NCBI GenBank assembly: GCA_024663395.1 | Contig: JANFAH010000005.1 | Span: 2,232,001-2,296,000, forward strand | Source of the DNA: Pisolithus tinctorius | Lineage: Eukaryota > Basidiomycota > Agaricomycetes > Boletales > Pisolithaceae | Direction of reading: 5' to 3' | DNA length: 64,000 nt | In this document: one piece after another, positions 58,828 through 64,000 of the stretch | How the letters are laid out: each line of letters starts with the position of its first letter | Numbering within the stretch: the stretch's first letter is position 1 | Translations under genes and position numbers: made by a program | Notes under the pieces: generated by a model | Databases searched by the model: none | Seen by the model: only the letters and a program-made list of their open reading frames with translations | What the model was told of the DNA's origin: nothing

Positions 58828-59857
58828 ATGCCTAAGGCGCGCAAGAAAAAGGTGCCCATAACTTCTGATGGGAGAGACATCGCGTCCCCGGCCAGCAGTA
58901 ATCCGCACACTACACGAACCGTAATTCGACGCTTCCACGTACTACTGAAGAGACAAGGACAGTTGGAAAACAACCCTGCGACCACCTCGAATGCAGCAGA
59001 ACTGAAGAAAATCAATGAAGAGATTGCGATCATGGGGGGATTGGCTGCGTATCAGCGCATGTCGAGTGTTGGCCAAGGTACCGATCGAGGAGGAGGAAGC
59101 GAAAGAGTCTTGATTAACTGGCTTGTGAACATGGGTTTCTCAACGAGGGATAACATGTCGAAATTGGGGTAGGTTAGCCTGTCCCGTCGACGCCATTGAA
59201 CGGCTCACGTCGTTACATATCATTATCGCCCAGTTTGCTCGAGGTTGGCGCGCTCAAGCCGGACAACTATGCTTCGTGTTCGTCGTGGATAGACGCGACT
59301 CCAATCGATCTCAGAAGCCGACACCCAGCTATACGCGAACAAGACTTCCTGCTGATGGAAGTGAACGAGAACCGGGGAAAGTGGGACATCCTCAGTCTCA
59401 GCTTGGTTATCAATTTTGTTCCCGAGCCACGAGACAGAGGTACATACGCCTGTATATCGCATGGGTATAGAATTCGCAGGTCTCAATTCGCCAACTCAGG
59501 TCGGATGCTCTGCCTTGCCCACACTTTCCTCCGTGAATCGGGCTTACTGTTCCTAGTTGTAAGTCGTCGTCCGCTTCACCTATTCTAGGTGGATGACCCC
59601 CACACGGCGAGCAGTTACCTCTACCATGCGTCGAAAATTCTCGCTACCTTACCTTCGAGCACCTCAGCTCACTCATGACCACGATCGGATTCTGTGAGGT
59701 TGAGAAGAAATGGAAACAGGGAGGGAAAATGGCCTATTGGCTGTACAGGAAAGTGGAGCGAGATACATGTTCTGATTTTAGCCCTTTTCGTAAAAGATCT
59801 GCCTGCAGACAAGGGAGCTCAAGAAACAATTTCGTCATTCTTCTGCAAGATCTATGA
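58828..59857 (+). CDS. BMT2: 25S rRNA adenine-N1 methyltransferase Bmt2
   Basis: Start MPKARKKKVPITSDGRD (an ATG two codons upstream is also possible). GLAAYQRMSSVGQGTDRGGG is the characteristic AYQxxSxxGQ block. LLEVGALKPDNYASCSSWID holds the SAM-binding ExG and TPIDLRSRHPAIREQDFLLM follows. KWDILSLSLVINFVPEPRDR, LCLAHTFLRESGLLFLV, and SRYLTFEHLSSLMTTIGFCE with KWKQGGKMAYWLYRKV complete the Rossmann domain, ending RNNFVILLQDL at 59857. Bmt2 makes m1A in 25S rRNA helix 65, and the human relative SAMTOR senses SAM. Three introns, with a one-base slip near 59830 just before the conserved C-terminus. Confidence 0.9.
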
Positions 59858-60167
59858 TACATTGAACTGCATTATGGGTATCTGAGAGGGAACGATTATC
59901 TTCGGAGTCTTCGGTCGGCCTTTTGGGAACTAGGTATCTGACAGGGCATTTCCTTTGTCGCTCTTCCAGGCAACTGGGGAGCACCGACAAGCTGCATTCT
60001 TGTACAAGCTCACTATGGAGGGAACAAAGTGAATCGCGTTTCGGTAAAGTAGTCGTATGTACATACACTTAACCGTACCGGGCATAGCTAGTTCTCATGG
60101 TCGCTGACTGCCTGGGTATTTATGTACGATCCGAAGATGACCACTGCCTTCGACGACAACCACGACA
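59858..60167. other. Intergenic region between BMT2 and DLD1
   Basis: About 310 bp between two plus-strand genes. Nothing recognisable beyond the probable 3' UTR and promoter. Confidence 0.4.
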
Positions 60168-62585
60168 ATGACACTTCCAAGTCGGACGAGCCCTTTCTTG
60201 TCATGGACCTGGAGGTGGTCCAGTGCCAAGTTTCTCCGACCATCCCGTCCCAGATTGGACATCCTGCTCCCGAGACCTTATTCAACATCAACGTGGACGG
60301 GCTCCGCGTCAGAACGTGCTAACCAGTTTAGAAAGGTCGCAATAGTCTCGTTTGCACTAGGCGCTTTGGGTTGCTACGGATTGCAGAAAGGCGTTAGCAG
60401 AAGGGCGGACACTGGCGATGCACACATTGTTTCCTCCGTCCACACTTCGGGACCTGCGGTTACGGATTCAGATTTGAGTTCCTCGTTGAACGCATCGAAT
60501 GCGCCTAGCGAGTGCAAATCGTTTACATACGGCACGCCTCAAGACGTCAAGAAAGCAATCGAAGAGCTGCGACAAACCTTCCCCCAATCTCGTGTCAGCA
60601 CTGATCCTGACGTGCTCCATTTACATGGGTCCTCGGAGAATTCCTACCACCCATCCTCCCCACACTCGGTCGTGGTACAAGCGAGCAGTACGGAGGACGT
60701 TGTCAAAGTCGTTAACATTTCGCGCAAGTACAGAGTACCTATTATTCCGTACAGTGGTGCCACGAGCCTGGAGGGTCATTTCAATGGAGTGAGTACGATA
60801 TATCTTCGTTACGGATGCTGCTGCAGTATCTCATTCAAGTAGCATTCCTCGGGTAGTATATGCCTCGACATGTCGACGATGGATAAAATACTTGAGATTA
60901 ACGGTGCGTATGCCTGGGACTGTTTCTTAAATTCCCTTTGTCTTAGGGGTATCCAGAGGCCGACGGGGATTTAACGTGTCAGGCTGGGGCTCGGTGGGAG
61001 GACATAAACAGCACGCTTACAGAAAAGGGTATCCCACTGTTCTTTCCGGTAGGTGGACCTTCCCGATGAGCATCGCAGCTTAGACTTAGCTTCGGGTCAG
61101 CTCGATCCCGGTCCTGGCGCTGTGAGTCTTCATGTCGATGCTTGCATGCAGTCTGAACAGTTTCTAAGACCATAGGCGGCATGGTTGGGACCGGCTGTTC
61201 TGGGAGTAAGGGATATCTCATTCCGTAACGGTGTGTTCTGAGCTTCGTAGCGAATGCTGTCAGATATGGAACCGCGAAGGCGGAATGGTTCCTCAATCTC
61301 GTGCGTGTGGTTGCCGTTCGATGTGTTGTATCCCACACAACTCGTTTTATTAGACCGTAGTCCTTCCTTCTGGGAAAGTCATCAAAACACGCAGAAGGGC
61401 TCGCAAGTCCGCGGCTGGATTCGACACCACTAAACTCTTCATAGGCGCAGAAGGGACATTGGGAATTATTACCGAAGGTAAGGAAACTATTCGTGTTATT
61501 GGAAAAGCTTTCTTGACGCGCCATAAAGCTACCCTGCGCCTCACAACTCGAGTCCCGACGAAAGTTGCAATGGCACAGTTCCCCAACGTGGAGATGGCGG
61601 TCAACGCCGTAAATGATATATTAAAAACACCCTACGGTCCTCATATACGTGCGTTCACTTTGTCTCTATAGCGTTCAACGCTTAGGTGTTACTCATAGAG
61701 TGTGCTGAGCTTCTCGATGATAACAGTAAGTTTGAGCGGTCTTGACCTGTTTCGTTCAGACCCAGAGCTATGTAGTGATGTCTGCCATCAATGCCGCGGG
61801 TCTCGTTGATCGTCCCTATCCTGTACAGGATACTCTATTCTTTAAGCTTCAGGGATCCCCTGAATCCATCATGGAGACCTCTAGAACTGTTCAAGAAATA
61901 GCAAACAAGTATGGGAGCAGCCGCTTTGAGTTTGCATCGACGGACGAAGAAGCCGAGGAGATTTGGCAGAATAGGAAGTATGCATTGATGTCGACTTTGG
62001 GTGCGCATCCCGGTACCAAGTGTTGGACCACGGACGTATGGTAGGTCTGATCTTTACTCTGTTTGACCGTGCAATTTAACGCCAAGACAGCGTGCCGACG
62101 TCCAAGCTTCCACAGTTGGTATATGAGACGAAAGCGGATCTAGCGAAGGCTGGCCTCAAGTATACCATTGTGGGCCATGTTGGGGACGGTGATTTTTAGT
62201 TGTTTGTGGCCAGTGTTTATATCTCATTCCGTTTTATGAACGATTTTCCAGGAAACTTTCACGCCCTTATTCTTTTCTCAGACGAGAAAGAGCTAGAGGT
62301 AGTGAATGCAGCGGTCCACAGACTGGTCCATCGTGCGATCGCCATGGACGGTACTTGTAAGTCCGGCTATCCTTCTACCCTTGTAACGTTGGTCAACGTT
62401 AGACCCCAGGCAGCGGTGAACATGGCGTCGGGATTGGGAAAACTGAGTACCTTGTAGAAGAGCTAGGAGAAGGCACGGTTGAACTGATGAAAACGGTAAA
62501 ATGTGCGGTGGATCCGCTCAACCTCCTCAATCCGGGAAAGCTGTACCCGCAGAACCATCCAAACCACAGACGTCACGACTCTTGA
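60168..62585 (+). CDS. DLD1: D-lactate dehydrogenase (cytochrome), mitochondrial
   Basis: Start [20 protein letters not shown] is an Arg/Ser/Trp-rich mitochondrial presequence lacking acids. A single membrane span follows, [20 protein letters not shown], as in Dld1 anchored in the inner membrane. The FAD-binding domain shows [38 protein letters not shown], then [26 protein letters not shown] and [20 protein letters not shown]. The C-terminal oxidase domain has [29 protein letters not shown] and GEHGVGIGK with [17 protein letters not shown], ending RRHDS at TGA 62583-62585. The enzyme oxidises D-lactate and passes electrons to cytochrome c. About nine introns. The region 60950-61350 shows frame slips, partly from introns. 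Confidence 0.92.
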
Positions 62586-62946
62586 GCTCACCGAAGCTGG
62601 GTCGTGGCCCCGTGGGTTATTCCCAGCCGATTTGGTTACATTCATGTGTGTTATCAGCGTATCTGACAGGGTCCGTTCATACGATAAAAGGGTAGCTTGC
62701 AGATGGTGTCCGTTCGCAATAATGACTCTGGGCGTCCCAAGTCATAATAATAGGTCTAGTGTTGACTCGAATCTTCGTTTCTGTGTGGTGCAGCTGAGTC
62801 AGCCTTCGAGTGACATTGTGACGCCGTGACAAGTATATAACTGCCGTGCCACTCTGCCGAGAGGGCAGTGAATTGCGTGTTTCCTGTCTACCGACTACCG
62901 CCAGCACCGTGTAAGACGTATTATTGTATTCCATTCGCATTTCAAG
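62586..62946 (+). promoter_or_regulatory. MBF1 upstream region with TATA box
   Basis: About 360 bp between DLD1 and MBF1. A TATATAA lies at 62834-62840, 107 bp before the MBF1 ATG, a usual TATA-to-start distance for a highly expressed fungal gene. Confidence 0.5.
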
Positions 62947-63679
62947 ATGAGCTCCGCCGACTGGGACAGCAAGACCGTCATTGGATTCAGGGCCAAGGCT
63001 CCAAAGGTCGCTAGAAATGCTTCTGACTTGAACGGTGAGCAACTAGTTCCATATTTGATAGTGAGTCACTTGTACTAATCACCTTACGCTCATACAGCTG
63101 TACGTAGCAAGCTTTGTGTATGACGGGCTAGTCTAAAGTCTGTTTCAGGCGAGGAGAGCTGGGGCCGTGGTTGCGACGGAGAAGAAGACGACGGCTGGTG
63201 GGAACAAGGGTCATACTGGTACGTTGTGTGGCGCTCGTACATGCTACCTTGTATTTTAACATCAACTTGACTCGATTACCAGGGCCGGATCACCAACGTA
63301 TAGCCAAGCTTGACCGTGAAAACGAGGTTGCACCTCCCCCGAAGGTCAACCCCACTGTCGGCAAGGTATGAGGTGCGAGTCATGGTTCCGTGCGTCTTCT
63401 TAATTGGGTGTTCGGTTATAGGCTATCCAAACTGCGCGCATGGAAAAGAGCATGACACAGAAGGATCTCGCCCAGAAGACCAACGAGAAGCCGTCAGTTA
63501 TCCAAGATTATGAATCCGGAAAGGCCATTCCTAACCCCCAAATCCTCGGTAAATTAGAGAGGGCGCTCGGGGTGAAACTACGTGGTGGGTACAGCTATCG
63601 CTGGTATGTTAACGCCTTACTGAATGCAGCTGTAGGTGCCGAAATTGGGAAGAAACTGGAGGGGCCGAAGAAATCATAA
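62947..63679 (+). CDS. MBF1: Multiprotein-bridging factor 1
   Basis: Start [20 protein letters not shown] is the conserved MBF1 domain, continuing [20 protein letters not shown] and [20 protein letters not shown]. The helix-turn-helix (Cro/C1 type) follows: [40 protein letters not shown] and RALGVKLRG. It ends [13 protein letters not shown] at TAA 63677-63679. Mbf1 links bZIP activators such as Gcn4 to TBP and also curbs ribosomal frameshifting at collided ribosomes. About 150 residues, as expected. Introns near 63035-63100, 63220-63281, 63367-63420 and 63584-63630 are short and typical. Confidence 0.95.
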
Positions 63680-64000
63680 GTCGTCGGTCCCTCCGTAGAC
63701 ACTGCGTGACGTCTGTACCACCGTGGATAGACAACATCACTTTATTATCATAGACCTCGGACATCAAATGTATTGCTTGGAATATCATGCCATTATTGCG
63801 ACGACATTATTCTCGAACGCCGTCCTAGTTCAGGTCTGGAGAGAGATTTTTCCTGCCGCGTTAATATCGGCTCGAGCTAGTTGTCCGGTCCCGAAGGGCG
63901 GTGTTGCTTATGGGTATCCGTTCCAGCCAATTACTCTGTTGCCTTGACCGCCACATAGATACTAGAGTCAGACATGGACTAATATGTGGTGAAATATCGA
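63680..64000. other. Right edge without supported gene
   Basis: About 320 bp after MBF1. A 74-codon plus frame at 63723 has no family signal. A short minus-strand start MSDSSIYVAVKATE near 63995-63950 could be the first exon of a gene reading into the window, but the following sequence has stops in all frames nearby. Confidence 0.35.

Noticed and set aside
1..64000. tRNA, rRNA, CRISPR or intact transposon
   Set aside because: Scanning for T-loop motifs, repeat-spacer arrays, terminal repeats and transposase or reverse transcriptase motifs by eye found none.

Overview
The window looks like a gene-dense piece of a nuclear chromosome from a filamentous basidiomycete, most likely an Agaricomycete. 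Three things suggest this. Introns are frequent and short, mostly about 45-65 nt with GT-AG ends and a CTRAY-type branch site. There is about one gene per 2 kb on both strands. Several families are ones I know from mushroom-forming fungi: the DUF3445 protein, an 8-TM orphan, and a degraded copy of a multicopy basidiomycete gene with a PD-(D/E)XK-like core. I see no bacterial operon, CRISPR array, rRNA, tRNA or intact transposon.

Layout from left to right: a partial 3' exon (1-141); a tentative small intron-rich gene (558-1101); a DUF3445 haem-demethylase-like protein (-); a cytochrome b561 protein (+); a large Gea/GBF1-type Arf-GEF (-); coproporphyrinogen oxidase HEM13 (+); proteasome alpha4 PRE6 (-); a ZUP1/C78-type deubiquitinase (+); TFIIH/CAK subunit TFB3 (-); the PKA catalytic subunit (+); Brix protein SSF1 (+); cytochrome c haem lyase CYC3 (-); a nitronate monooxygenase (+); an extended SDR epimerase (-); 3-hydroxyisobutyrate dehydrogenase (-); an SCY1/SCYL2 pseudokinase (+); RecQ-like helicase HRQ1 (-); a small basic protein (+); an alpha/beta hydrolase (-); a polytopic orphan (+); FACT subunit SPT16 (-); splicing factor YJU2 (+); a metallophosphoesterase (-); Pol III subunit RPC82 (-); a long acidic orphan (-); a pseudogene (+); a small membrane orphan (+); a 5'-nucleotidase-like phosphoesterase (-); MET8 (-); a tetraspanin-like protein (+); BMT2 (+); D-lactate dehydrogenase DLD1 (+); and MBF1 (+).

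Most of this is housekeeping: transcription (TFB3, SPT16, RPC82, MBF1), ribosome and RNA work (SSF1, BMT2, YJU2), protein turnover (PRE6, ZUP1), trafficking (Gea, SCYL2) and mitochondrial or haem metabolism (HEM13, CYC3, DLD1, HIBADH, MET8, b561). Genes often sit in tight divergent or convergent pairs, with 135-200 bp between divergent starts and 30-110 bp between convergent stops. No pathway-level cluster is evident.

The strongest unexplained signal is technical or evolutionary. At least ten otherwise well-conserved genes switch reading frame in mid-domain by one base, often at homopolymers, and one carries two compensating shifts. This fits an uncorrected long-read assembly better than mass gene decay. 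The pseudogene at 50786-51665 differs, because it also has in-frame stops from substitutions. Exon boundaries below were worked out by eye, so spans are more reliable than individual splice sites.
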